From contig JASLQF010000026.1 of NCBI GenBank assembly GCA_030744625.1, positions 1 to 44,391 on the forward strand: DNA of 44,391 nt. The letters run 5' to 3'. Made by a program: the position numbers and the translations under genes. Below, piece by piece: positions 8,976 to 16,506 of this stretch; within the stretch, counting starts at the first letter, position 1; every line of letters starts with the position of its first letter. The notes beneath the pieces are model-generated. The model did no database searches and was not told where the DNA came from. It was given only the letters and a program-made list of their open reading frames with translations. This stretch comes from Rhodospirillales bacterium (GTDB lineage: Bacteria; Pseudomonadota; Alphaproteobacteria; Rhodospirillales; JASLQF01).

Positions 8976-9191
8976 GAGATGGCTTCTGACGGAGTGCCGT
9001 TATCGCCGCGGAAAATTGTGCTCAGCGACCCTTGGATAGGGCATCCGGGGATCGTTGTCCAACGGGGAAAGGGGCTGCCCGCGCCGGCGCGTCCGGTCGA
9101 GCGGTTCCCCGAGACGGTGTCGGCGCGAGGGCGGCAGGTGCTTACCATTTGAATCGACTCGTGGCATATCGCTATTTTTGGATCTGCTGGC
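8976..9191. other. Divergent intergenic region
   Basis: This 216-nt stretch lies between the ligase-like gene (minus) and the small membrane-peptide gene (plus), so it should hold promoters for both directions. Its right end turns A/T-rich (about 9145-9190). A possible plus-strand promoter is listed separately. I saw no convincing minus-strand promoter and no coding potential; short reading frames here have no recognisable features. Confidence 0.5.
9150..9179 (+). promoter_or_regulatory. Possible sigma-70 promoter for the membrane-peptide/GT-C unit
   Basis: TTGAAT (9150-9155) and TATTTT (9174-9179) are 18 nt apart, in a local A/T-rich patch just before the ATG at 9192. The expected transcription start would fall only a few bases upstream of that ATG. 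The match is modest and this is inference. Confidence 0.3.
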
Positions 9192-9317
9192 ATGGACAAT
9201 AAGACCAGAATCTCGTCCATATTGATCTGGGCTTGGATCGTCGCCGTCATGGCGGCTTACCTTTTCCAGTTCCGCCATCTCGCCGGTCCCATCCTCGACA
9301 AATTGGCGTCGTTTTGA
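9192..9317 (+). CDS. 41-residue single-pass membrane peptide
   Basis: A short frame from ATG 9192 to TGA 9315. The translation begins MDNKTRISS, followed by a hydrophobic stretch rich in Ile, Leu, Trp, Ala and Val (residues 10-25), then FQFRHLAGPILDKLASF. It looks like one transmembrane helix with a short charged N-terminus and an amphipathic tail. The stop overlaps a TTG (TTGA) in frame with the GT-C-type gene that follows, whose hydrophobic N-terminus begins exactly there, so the pair looks translationally coupled. I do not recognise a family. It could be a small partner or stabiliser of the membrane transferase, but chance cannot be excluded for a frame this short. Confidence 0.55.
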   Translation: MDNKTRISSILIWAWIVAVMAAYLFQFRHLAGPILDKLASF

Positions 9318-11209
9318 CTGCTCCGCTCATCGTTGCGTTGCAGACCCTTTGCTGCCTGGGACTCGGCGCGACGATACTCCGCCTTTTCGGTGTTTCGGAA
9401 AGCCTCGACTGGGGTGCCCGCGCGTGCTGGTCGTTTGCCTTGGGTACGGGCGTTCTCGGCTGGCTGCTCTTCCCGGCCGGCGTTCTCGGTCTTTTCGACG
9501 GCACCGCGTTGGCCCTGTTGCTCGCCGCCGGTGCTTGCGGGGTGATTTTCCTGAGGCGGCCCTCCTCCGCCATCGCCGGACCGCGCTTCGATCGGGTGCA
9601 GTGGGCGCTGCTCGGTCTCATTGGCGTGGCGGCGGCCTTCGATCTGCTGGAGGGCTTGTCCCCTCCCGCCGACGGCGATTCCCTGGCCTACCACTTCCAG
9701 CTTGCGAAACGGTTCCTCGCCGCCGGCCGTCTCGAGTTCGTGCCACGCGCCCTCGACGGAGCGGTGCCTTTGCTGGTGCAGATGACATACGTGCCGGCGC
9801 TCGGCCTCGGCGGAGAGGGCGCCCTGACCCTGTGGACGTTCGTCAGCGGCTGGGGGCTGGCCGCCCTGTTTTATACGGTTTGCCGCCGCCATCTCGATAT
9901 CACCTGGTCGCTGGCGGCAACCCTTGTATTGGTGACGACACCGGCGATGGTCTTCGGGGCGGGATCGGGGCAGGTCGAAGCGAGGCTCGCCATGTTCGCC
10001 GCCGTCGCCGCCGTCGCCGCTGCCTCGGCGCTGGGTACGGGAAGCCTCCGCTACGCCGCGCTGGCCGGGTTGGCGGCGGGCTTCTTCATGGGCGGCAAAT
10101 ACACGGGCCTCTTCTTCGTGGCGGCGACCGGCGTCGTCGTCCTGGCCGGGCGCGGCTGGCTTGTCCGCGGCGCGGTCTTTGCCGGGGCGGCGCTCGTTGC
10201 CGGCGGACAGTGGTACGGATGGAACTGGTACCACACGGGCGATCCCGTGTTCCCCTTGCTGTTTGGATGGCTCGACTATGGCGACAACGGCTACTGGGAT
10301 ACCGCCCATGCCGAGCTCCTGCAAACTGCGTTCTTCGGGCAAGAGCAAGCGGTGGCGAAAAATCCCCTGTGGTTCCTGCTTTATCCTTTCGTGGCGACCC
10401 TGGCCGGTCCTCCGCAGTTCGAATCAGGGCGCACGGGGTTCGGTCCCTATGTCCTGCTGATTTTGCCATTCGCGTTGGCCGGATTGTGGAAATTCCGCGA
10501 CCGCGTCGCGACAAGCCCGCTGGCGCCGATCGCCGCCATCGTTGTCGTCTTCTTCGCGTTGTGGTTTTTTATCGGGTCGTCGCAACGCGTGCGCCACCTG
10601 TTGCCGGTGCTGCCGCTTCTGTTGCTCCTGGTGACAACGGCGGCGCGAAAATGGTGCGATGGCCCCGAGCGATTGCGTCAGGCGGCGGCGGTGGTGGCGT
10701 TGACCGTCGCCGTGCAGTTGGCGGGGCACGGACTGTTCGGTCTCAATTTCGCGCGCCATGTGTTCGCCGGCGAGAGCCGCGATTCATTTTTGCGGCGCAA
10801 CGTCCCCGATTATGTCGCCGTGCAATGGATCAACGCGCACCTGCGGCCCTCGGATCGAGTCTTTCTGACCATCCGGAACCTCAACTATCTGATCGATACA
10901 CCCATCTATTACGCACATTACGCGGGCGAGGCGCTCATCGACATTCGCCCGGCGGCTTACGACCCGGCGCGCTTCCATCGGCAGCTCGGGAAACAAGGCA
11001 TAACCCACCTCTTGGTGACGGAAGAGAATCCACCGGCGGGCACGGTGGCGTACGGCCGCCAATGGCGGGGATTGATGCGAATGGGCTGCACCGAAACGAT
11101 CCGGAGGTTCAAAATAGAAACCTTCGCGTCCCGAACACTTCCGACACTGCCGAAGGGTGTAAAGTGGAACCTGGTCCTCGGGCTGAAGGACCGGGCTTGT
11201 ATTAAGTGA
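9314..11209 (+). CDS. GT-C-type membrane glycosyltransferase (GT39/ArnT-like)
   Basis: About 631 residues with a dozen hydrophobic segments, and a soluble C-terminal part (about 480-631). The first large loop contains PPADGDSLAYHF near residues 117-128, matching the Asp-containing first periplasmic loop of polyprenyl-phosphate-sugar-dependent GT-C enzymes. WYGWNWYHTGDPVFPLLFG later is also typical of this group. Such proteins transfer a sugar from a polyprenyl-phosphate donor to lipid or glycan acceptors at the outer face of the inner membrane. I place the start at TTG 9314, overlapping the 41-residue peptide stop, because the hydrophobic N-terminus begins there. The upstream ATG 9233 would add a basic Pro/Arg-rich tail that is simply the shadow of the peptide gene. 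The donor is unknown. Confidence 0.75.
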   Translation: MTAPLIVALQTLCCLGLGATILRLFGVSESLDWGARACWSFALGTGVLGWLLFPAGVLGLFDGTALALLLAAGACGVIFLRRPSSAIAGPRFDRVQWALLGLIGVAAAFDLLEGLSPPADGDSLAYHFQLAKRFLAAGRLEFVPRALDGAVPLLVQMTYVPALGLGGEGALTLWTFVSGWGLAALFYTVCRRHLDITWSLAATLVLVTTPAMVFGAGSGQVEARLAMFAAVAAVAAASALGTGSLRYAALAGLAAGFFMGGKYTGLFFVAATGVVVLAGRGWLVRGAVFAGAALVAGGQWYGWNWYHTGDPVFPLLFGWLDYGDNGYWDTAHAELLQTAFFGQEQAVAKNPLWFLLYPFVATLAGPPQFESGRTGFGPYVLLILPFALAGLWKFRDRVATSPLAPIAAIVVVFFALWFFIGSSQRVRHLLPVLPLLLLLVTTAARKWCDGPERLRQAAAVVALTVAVQLAGHGLFGLNFARHVFAGESRDSFLRRNVPDYVAVQWINAHLRPSDRVFLTIRNLNYLIDTPIYYAHYAGEALIDIRPAAYDPARFHRQLGKQGITHLLVTEENPPAGTVAYGRQWRGLMRMGCTETIRRFKIETFASRTLPTLPKGVKWNLVLGLKDRACIK

Positions 11210-11323
11210 TCAAACTTTTATTAATAGTAACGCGCAATATTTTCATGATCGCGCTTCCTGATAGGTTTTGTAAGATCGACGAAATTTCATATTCAAGAAA
11301 AATTGAAGGTTAGGAAGAGCCCA
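11210..11323. other. A/T-rich intergenic region before the radical SAM gene
   Basis: This 114-nt stretch is conspicuously A/T-rich against the GC-rich surroundings, with runs such as TTTTATTAATAG. It probably contains the promoter of the radical SAM gene. TTGTAA...TATTCA with a 16-nt gap near 11266-11293 is one weak option. No stem-loop terminator is evident for the gene on the left. Confidence 0.4.
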
Positions 11324-12844
11324 GTGAGTGAAATCGTCTTGATTCGGCCGCCGATGGTCCTGTCGAAGTATTCACTGAGCACGTCGACCACCCCTCCCTT
11401 GGCGATCGCTTACCTATCCGGCACCCTACGGGCCAATGGGTATGAGCCGCGGACCATCGATGCCCTCGGTGAAGACATAGAGCGCATGACCCCCATCGAG
11501 GGCACGGCGGGTCTTGCCCAGGGATTGCCCATCGAGCGCATCGCCGAGCGCATCGACGCGGATGTCGAGATCATCGGGTATTCCGCGATGTTCTCGTGTT
11601 CCTGGACTTACGACAAAAAAATCCTCGAGCGCATCCGGCAACGTTTTCCAAGGGCCTTGATTGTCGCCGGTGGCGAACATATCACCGCGTGTTCCGAGTA
11701 TGTGCTGAAGGACTCTCCGGCGATCGATCTTTGCGTGCGCGGCGAGGGGGAGGAGACGTTGCTGGACATCGTCAACGCCGCCTCGGCGGGAAAGGACCCG
11801 CGCACGCTGAACGGCATCATGTTCCGCGACAACGGGTCCATTCGGAGCAATCCCCCCAGGGCCCGCATCCGTGACGTCGACGACATACCGGAGCCCCATT
11901 GGGAGGATCTGCCGCTGGAGACGTACATGGCCGGAGGCTTCGGTCACGGTGTCAACCTGGGGCGCAGCATGCCGCTCCTGGCGACGCGGGGATGTCCCTT
12001 TCAATGCACCTTTTGCTCGAGCCCTTTCATGTGGACGACGCGCTGGGAGGCGCGGTCTCCGCAAAAGGTGTTCGATGAAATGGTCAAGTACATCAAAAAA
12101 TATGACGTGGAAAATTTCGATTTTTACGATTTGACGGCGATCATCAAAAAGAAATGGATCATCGAGTTTTGTGACCTCATCATCGAAAGCGGTCTGAAAT
12201 TTACCTGGCAGTTGCCCAGTGGAACACGGTCCGAGGCAATCGATGCCGAAGTGGTAGACCGATTGTGGGTGTCGGGATGCCGAAATATGAATTACGCGCC
12301 GGAAAGCGGCTCGGAAGAGGTGCTCGAGAGAATAAAGAAAAAGGTGAGCCTTCCCCGGTTGGAGGAGTCCATGCGGGCGGCGATCAGGCGCGGGCTCAAC
12401 GTCAAGATCAACATGATCTTCGCCTTCCCGGAAGACACCCCCCGCGAGATATGGGAAAATTTCAAGTTCGGGATGAAGTGCGCGTGGCTTGGGGTCCACG
12501 ATTCCAGCTTCATTCCCTATGTTCCCTATCCGGGGTCCGAGCTGTACTTCCAGCTTGCCACGGAAAATAGACTGGAACCGATGTCGGATGGCTATTTCGA
12601 CAGTCTCATCCCTTTTTCCGACCTTGAGCATGCGAAGTCATTCAATCCCCGCATCGGCGATCGGCAGCTTGTTTGGGCCCGTTACCTCTATTTCGTGCTG
12701 TTCTACGGGACCATGTTCCTACGCAGACCGCGGCGGCTTATGCGGATGATCATGAACCTTCTCTCGGGCAGGACGGAATCGCGCGGCGAGGAGGTCTTGC
12801 AAAATTTATTGCTCAGAAAGAAACAGGTGAAACAGGTTTCTTGA
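11324..12844 (+). CDS. Radical SAM protein with N-terminal B12-binding-like domain
   Basis: A 506-residue protein. Residues 1-165 form a Rossmann-like cobalamin-binding-type domain (PPLAIAYLSGTLRANGY, VAGGEH, VRGEGEETLLDI), but I do not see the D-x-H-x-x-G motif used for base-off B12 binding. The radical SAM barrel carries GCPFQCTFC, giving the 4Fe-4S ligands Cys224, Cys228 and Cys231, and APESGSEEVLERIKKK. Relatives include methyltransferases and diverse maturases. In a glycan locus it may modify a sugar or lipid carrier, but the reaction is unknown. GTG 11324 is chosen because AGGAAG lies 6 nt upstream; a TTG at 11303 is in frame but lacks this. The gene uses visibly more A/T-rich codons than its neighbours, suggesting separate acquisition. 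Confidence 0.82.
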   Translation: MSEIVLIRPPMVLSKYSLSTSTTPPLAIAYLSGTLRANGYEPRTIDALGEDIERMTPIEGTAGLAQGLPIERIAERIDADVEIIGYSAMFSCSWTYDKKILERIRQRFPRALIVAGGEHITACSEYVLKDSPAIDLCVRGEGEETLLDIVNAASAGKDPRTLNGIMFRDNGSIRSNPPRARIRDVDDIPEPHWEDLPLETYMAGGFGHGVNLGRSMPLLATRGCPFQCTFCSSPFMWTTRWEARSPQKVFDEMVKYIKKYDVENFDFYDLTAIIKKKWIIEFCDLIIESGLKFTWQLPSGTRSEAIDAEVVDRLWVSGCRNMNYAPESGSEEVLERIKKKVSLPRLEESMRAAIRRGLNVKINMIFAFPEDTPREIWENFKFGMKCAWLGVHDSSFIPYVPYPGSELYFQLATENRLEPMSDGYFDSLIPFSDLEHAKSFNPRIGDRQLVWARYLYFVLFYGTMFLRRPRRLMRMIMNLLSGRTESRGEEVLQNLLLRKKQVKQVS

Positions 12845-13005
12845 TTGATTAAGCAACATTCGATAAGGCGCCGGTCGCGTCGACATGGTGGACAATCCGT
12901 GTTCTCGTTGACCCGGCTTCGTGAACCCTTGAATATCAGGCGCGCCAAAGCCTTCGTCCACCGACGGGCGTCCAGGGCGCTTGGCGGCATGGCAGCGATG
13001 GCGAG
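12845..13005. other. Intergenic region between the radical SAM and GT2 genes
   Basis: A 161-nt non-coding stretch. TTGACC (12908-12913) followed 17 nt later by GAATAT is a weak promoter candidate. I see no terminator and no small gene. Confidence 0.3.
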
Positions 13006-13701
13006 ATGACGAAGGTAACCGTTCTGATCCCCGCCTATAACGAAGAGGCGACCATCGGGCGCCTCCTCGAGACGGTCAACGAACAGGTCGTCGAGGGCAT
13101 CGAATTCGAGGTCGTGGTCGTCGATGACGGCTCCACGGACGGAACGGTGGATTTGCTTCGAAAAAACCCGCACCTCTACACCAAACTGATCGAACAACCG
13201 CGAAACCAAGGCAAGGGAGCGGCGGTGAAAGCGGGACTGAGGGAGGCTTCCGGCGACTACGTCCTGTTCCAGGACGCGGATCTCGAATACGACCCGGCGG
13301 ACTACGCCAAGCTGCTGCTACCGGTAACGCGCTACTCGGCCGACGTGGTGATGGGAAGCCGCCTCGTGGCGCCCCAGTTCACCCGTGTCTATTATTTCTG
13401 GCATAAGGTGGGGAACCGCTTCATCACCCTGCTCTTCAACATCCTTTACAACATGACCTTCACGGACATTTACAGTTGCTATCTCGTCTACCGACGGGAC
13501 TTGTTCGATGCCGACCGCCTGAGGTCGACGGGTTGGGCCCAACATGCGGAGATCCTGGCCAAGGCGGTCAAGAAAGCCAAGGTCATCTACGAGGTGCCGG
13601 TCAGCTATCACGGCCGCTCCTACGAAGAGGGAAAGAAAATCAAGGCCTACCACGTGATCGCCGTGATCGGCATGATCTTCAGACAAAGGTTCCTCGGATG
13701 A
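13006..13701 (+). CDS. GT2 glycosyltransferase (dolichyl-phosphate-mannose-synthase-like)
   Basis: A compact 231-residue GT-A enzyme: VTVLIPAYNEEATIGRLL at the N-terminus, VVVVDDGSTDGT for UDP/GDP binding, QGKGAAVKAGL and the DADLEYDP metal-binding motif. It lacks the C-terminal membrane anchor of longer members. Members of this group transfer a sugar to a polyprenyl phosphate or to a lipid-linked acceptor on the cytoplasmic face. One possibility, by inference, is that it makes the polyprenyl-phosphate sugar used by the GT-C-type protein at 9314-11209. Several hydrophobic residues (FITLLFNILYNM) could associate with the membrane. It begins with ATG behind a weak GGCGAG element. Confidence 0.85.
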   Translation: MTKVTVLIPAYNEEATIGRLLETVNEQVVEGIEFEVVVVDDGSTDGTVDLLRKNPHLYTKLIEQPRNQGKGAAVKAGLREASGDYVLFQDADLEYDPADYAKLLLPVTRYSADVVMGSRLVAPQFTRVYYFWHKVGNRFITLLFNILYNMTFTDIYSCYLVYRRDLFDADRLRSTGWAQHAEILAKAVKKAKVIYEVPVSYHGRSYEEGKKIKAYHVIAVIGMIFRQRFLG

Positions 13702-13758
13702 GGCCTGAATCCACACCACCGGCACCCCTGTCGTCCTCGTGAACCCGAAAGAAACTCC

Positions 13759-14187
13759 ATGATCGACATCAAACCCCTGAGCGACGAAGAAAAGGCATCG
13801 TGGCCCGATGGCGTGATCGTTCCCCTCGAGGAACCGTTCGCCGATGATCGCGGCGCCATACAGCCCCTCGTCGACGCCGACATGAAAAGCTGCGTGCTGA
13901 TCTCCTCGAAAAAGGGAACGGTACGCGCCAACCACTACCACAAGACGGATTGGCACTACTGCTATGTGCTTTCCGGCTCGATCGAGTACTACCACCGCCC
14001 GCACGGCGGCGATGGAGAGCCCGAAATGGTCCTCGTCAAGAGCGGGCAGTTGTTCTTCACGCCGCCCATGGTGGACCACACCATGGTGTTCCCGGAAGAC
14101 ACGACTTTCCTCACCCTGGGCCGCAACTCGCGCAAGCAGGAAGTCTACGAAGCGGATGTCGAGCGCATCGAGCTTGTCGAAGGCTGA
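13759..14187 (+). CDS. Cupin-fold sugar-nucleotide isomerase/epimerase-like protein
   Basis: A 142-residue single-domain cupin. ANHYHKTDWHYCYVLSG matches cupin motif 1, with the His pair and a following Gly turn, and FTPPMVDHTMVF matches motif 2. The size and motif pattern recall sugar-nucleotide cupins such as 3,4-ketoisomerases (FdtA/QdtA) and RmlC-type epimerases, but I cannot assign the exact reaction. It directly precedes a TylC3-like C-methyltransferase, an NAD-dependent SDR and a Gfo/Idh oxidoreductase, so a step on a 4-keto or 3-keto sugar nucleotide is plausible. The stop lies inside the start region of the next gene (32-nt overlap if ATG 14156 is used). Confidence 0.7.
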   Translation: MIDIKPLSDEEKASWPDGVIVPLEEPFADDRGAIQPLVDADMKSCVLISSKKGTVRANHYHKTDWHYCYVLSGSIEYYHRPHGGDGEPEMVLVKSGQLFFTPPMVDHTMVFPEDTTFLTLGRNSRKQEVYEADVERIELVEG

Positions 14188-15442
14188 GCCGCCGCCCGGG
14201 GCCATCGCCTGCCACCGGCGTGGCACCTGCCGGCTGTGCGGAGGCGGTGAGCTTGAGCTGGTGCTGGGGCTGGCGCCGACGCCGCCGGCCAACGCCTTCG
14301 TCGGCGAAGAGGCCGTCGGCGAGCCGCAACAGGTGTTTCCCCTCGACGTCTTCCTGTGCAGGGACTGCTCCCACTTGCAGTTGCTTGACGTCGTCGACCC
14401 CGTCCACCTGTTCGAGAACTACGTCTATGTGTCGGGCACCTCGCCGGTGTTCGTCGATCACTTTCGCCGTTACGCCGACGACGTGATCGACCGCATGGCG
14501 CCGCCCGAGGACGGCCTGGTGGTCGACATCGGCTCCAACGACGGGACGCTTCTCCGGTTCTTCAAGGAACGCGGCCGGCGCGTGCTCGGCATCGATCCGG
14601 CCCGCGACGTCGCCGCCGCCGCCAACGCCGGGGGCATCGAGACCGTGGTCGGCTTCTTCACGCCGGAGCGCGCCGGCGCCATCCGCGACAACCACGGGCC
14701 GGCCTCGGTGATCACCGCCAACAACGTCTTCGCCCACGCCGACGACCTGGCCGGCATCGTCGCCGGCGTCCGCCATCTTCTGGAGCCCGGCGGCGTGTTC
14801 GCCCTCGAGGTTTCGTATCTGGTCGACGTCTACGGCAAGACCCTGTTCGACACCATCTATCACGAGCACCTTGCCTATCACTCCGTGAAGCCGCTCTGCG
14901 CCTTCCTCGCCCGGGCCGGCATGGAGATGATCGAAGGCCTCAGGGTTGACAGTCACGGGGGGTCCCTGCGCGCCATCGCCCAGCACGCCGGCGGGCCGCG
15001 TCCTGTGGGTGATTCGGTGGCAGAGCTGACGGCGCTTGAAAGCGAGATGGGACTCGACCGCGTGGCGACGTGGAAGGGTTTCGCCAAGCGAATCGGCTCC
15101 CTCAGGGATGAATTGGGGTCGCTGATCGGCGGCCTCAAGGCGGCGGGGAAGACCGTCGCCGGCTACGGTGCGCCGGCCAAGGCGACGACCCTGATGCATC
15201 ACTTCGGCCTCGGCCCCGACGTCATTGACTTCATCGTCGACGACAACCCCTTGAAACAGGGCCTCTACACGCCCGGCCACCACATCGCGGTCCTGCCGTC
15301 CGCGGCCATCGAGGAGCGCCGGCCCGATTACCTGTTGATCCTGGCCTGGAACTTCGCCGGCCCGATCATGAAAAAACAAGCCGCCTACAAGGCCGGCGGC
15401 GGCCATTTCATCGTTCCCCTTCCAACCATCGAAGTTCATTGA
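14156..15442 (+). CDS. Zinc-binding sugar C-methyltransferase-like SAM enzyme (TcaB9/TylC3 type)
   Basis: About 428 residues in three parts. The N-terminal zinc-binding domain has CRLCGG and, about 45 residues later, CRDCSHLQ (two C-x2-C pairs). The central class I SAM domain has VVDIGSNDGTLL. The C-terminal domain contains VAGYGAPAKATTL and LAWNF, as in Methyltransf_14. IYHEHLAYHS carries the Tyr and His residues proposed as catalytic in TcaB9. This architecture is that of enzymes that C-methylate 4-keto sugar nucleotides to give branched sugars, though some relatives act on other substrates. ATG 14156 overlaps the cupin gene by 32 nt; TTG 14174 is an alternative and the ORF extends further upstream without support. 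It is followed after 2 nt by the SDR gene. Confidence 0.82.
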   Translation: MSSASSLSKAEPPPGAIACHRRGTCRLCGGGELELVLGLAPTPPANAFVGEEAVGEPQQVFPLDVFLCRDCSHLQLLDVVDPVHLFENYVYVSGTSPVFVDHFRRYADDVIDRMAPPEDGLVVDIGSNDGTLLRFFKERGRRVLGIDPARDVAAAANAGGIETVVGFFTPERAGAIRDNHGPASVITANNVFAHADDLAGIVAGVRHLLEPGGVFALEVSYLVDVYGKTLFDTIYHEHLAYHSVKPLCAFLARAGMEMIEGLRVDSHGGSLRAIAQHAGGPRPVGDSVAELTALESEMGLDRVATWKGFAKRIGSLRDELGSLIGGLKAAGKTVAGYGAPAKATTLMHHFGLGPDVIDFIVDDNPLKQGLYTPGHHIAVLPSAAIEERRPDYLLILAWNFAGPIMKKQAAYKAGGGHFIVPLPTIEVH

Positions 15443-15444
15443 CC

Positions 15445-16506
15445 ATGACGGATTTCCTTCTCGCTTCAGACATCGCCGAAATCGTCGACAGGCTGGGCGA
15501 GCGGGCCCGGGGATTGGCCGGGCAGACGGTGCTTCTCAGCGGCGGGTGCGGGTTTCTCGGGCGCTATTTCGTGGCCGTCTTCGACCAACTGAACAGGCGC
15601 GTCCTCGAGGAGCCGTGCACAGTCGTCGTCGTCGACAACTTAATCACCGCGGGCAAGGAGGGCGAGGCTTTCGAGGGGTCCGAACACATCCGCCTGACGC
15701 GCCATGACGCGACCCAGCCCTTGGCCCACGACGGCCCCATCGATTACATCATCCAGGCGGCGGGAATCGCCAGCCCCTACTATTACCGGGCCTACCCTCT
15801 GGAGACCCTGGAGGTGGCCACCGTAGGCACCAAGAACCTGCTCGAGATGGCGCGCCACAAGGGGGCGCGCTTTTGTTTCTTCAGTTCGTCCGAAATCTAC
15901 GGCGACCCCGACCCCAAGCACGTGCCGACCCCGGAAAGCTACCGCGGCAACGTCGCCTGCCAGGGGCCGCGCGCCTGCTATGACGAAAGCAAGCGCCTGG
16001 GGGAGACCTTGTGCTACGTCTACCACGAGATACACGGGGTCGCCACCAACACCATCCGGCCGTTCAACGTCTTCGGCCCCGGCATGCAGGAGACCGACTA
16101 CCGGGTCCTGCCCAATTTCGCCAACCGCATCAAGGGCGGGCGGGCGCTAAGCGTCTACGGCACGGGCCGGCAGACGCGCACCTTCTGTTACGTTACCGAC
16201 GCCATGGTGGGATTCCTGCTCGCCGTGCTCGGCGGCGTTCCCGGCGAGGCCTACAACATCGGAAACCCCGAGCCGGAAATCTCCGTGTTCGATCTGGTCG
16301 AGCGTATCGAAGGCGTGCTCGGCCGCAAGATCGAGAAGAACCGCGTCGAGTACCCTGACAGCTATCCGGCGGACGAACCCAACCGCCGCTGTCCGGACAT
16401 CCGCAAGGCGCGATTGCAGCTCGAGTTCGAGCCCCTCGTCGATCTCGACGACGGGCTCGGCCGTTTCCTCGCCTGGGCCGACGCCACCTATGGCGGAGAA
16501 CCATGA
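15445..16506 (+). CDS. NAD-dependent extended SDR, UDP-glucuronate decarboxylase-like
   Basis: A 353-residue extended short-chain dehydrogenase. SGGCGFLGRYF near residues 32-42 is the NAD-binding Gly-rich loop, FFSSSEIYGDP carries the catalytic Ser/Thr region, and Tyr179-x3-Lys183 (YDESK) is the catalytic pair. The surrounding CYDESKRLGETL and RPFNVFGPGM strongly recall UDP-xylose synthase (UDP-glucuronate decarboxylase); other sugar-nucleotide epimerases/dehydratases share parts of this. If the assignment holds, it makes a UDP-pentose or UDP-4-keto-pentose. ATG 15445 is chosen over an in-frame TTG at 15439 that overlaps the previous stop. The next gene starts 17 nt before its end. Confidence 0.8.
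   Translation: MTDFLLASDIAEIVDRLGERARGLAGQTVLLSGGCGFLGRYFVAVFDQLNRRVLEEPCTVVVVDNLITAGKEGEAFEGSEHIRLTRHDATQPLAHDGPIDYIIQAAGIASPYYYRAYPLETLEVATVGTKNLLEMARHKGARFCFFSSSEIYGDPDPKHVPTPESYRGNVACQGPRACYDESKRLGETLCYVYHEIHGVATNTIRPFNVFGPGMQETDYRVLPNFANRIKGGRALSVYGTGRQTRTFCYVTDAMVGFLLAVLGGVPGEAYNIGNPEPEISVFDLVERIEGVLGRKIEKNRVEYPDSYPADEPNRRCPDIRKARLQLEFEPLVDLDDGLGRFLAWADATYGGEP

Noticed and set aside
9233..9313. An upstream ATG start for the GT-C-type gene
   Set aside because: It would add a basic, Pro/Arg-rich tail that is the out-of-frame shadow of the 41-residue peptide gene and would delay the first membrane helix.
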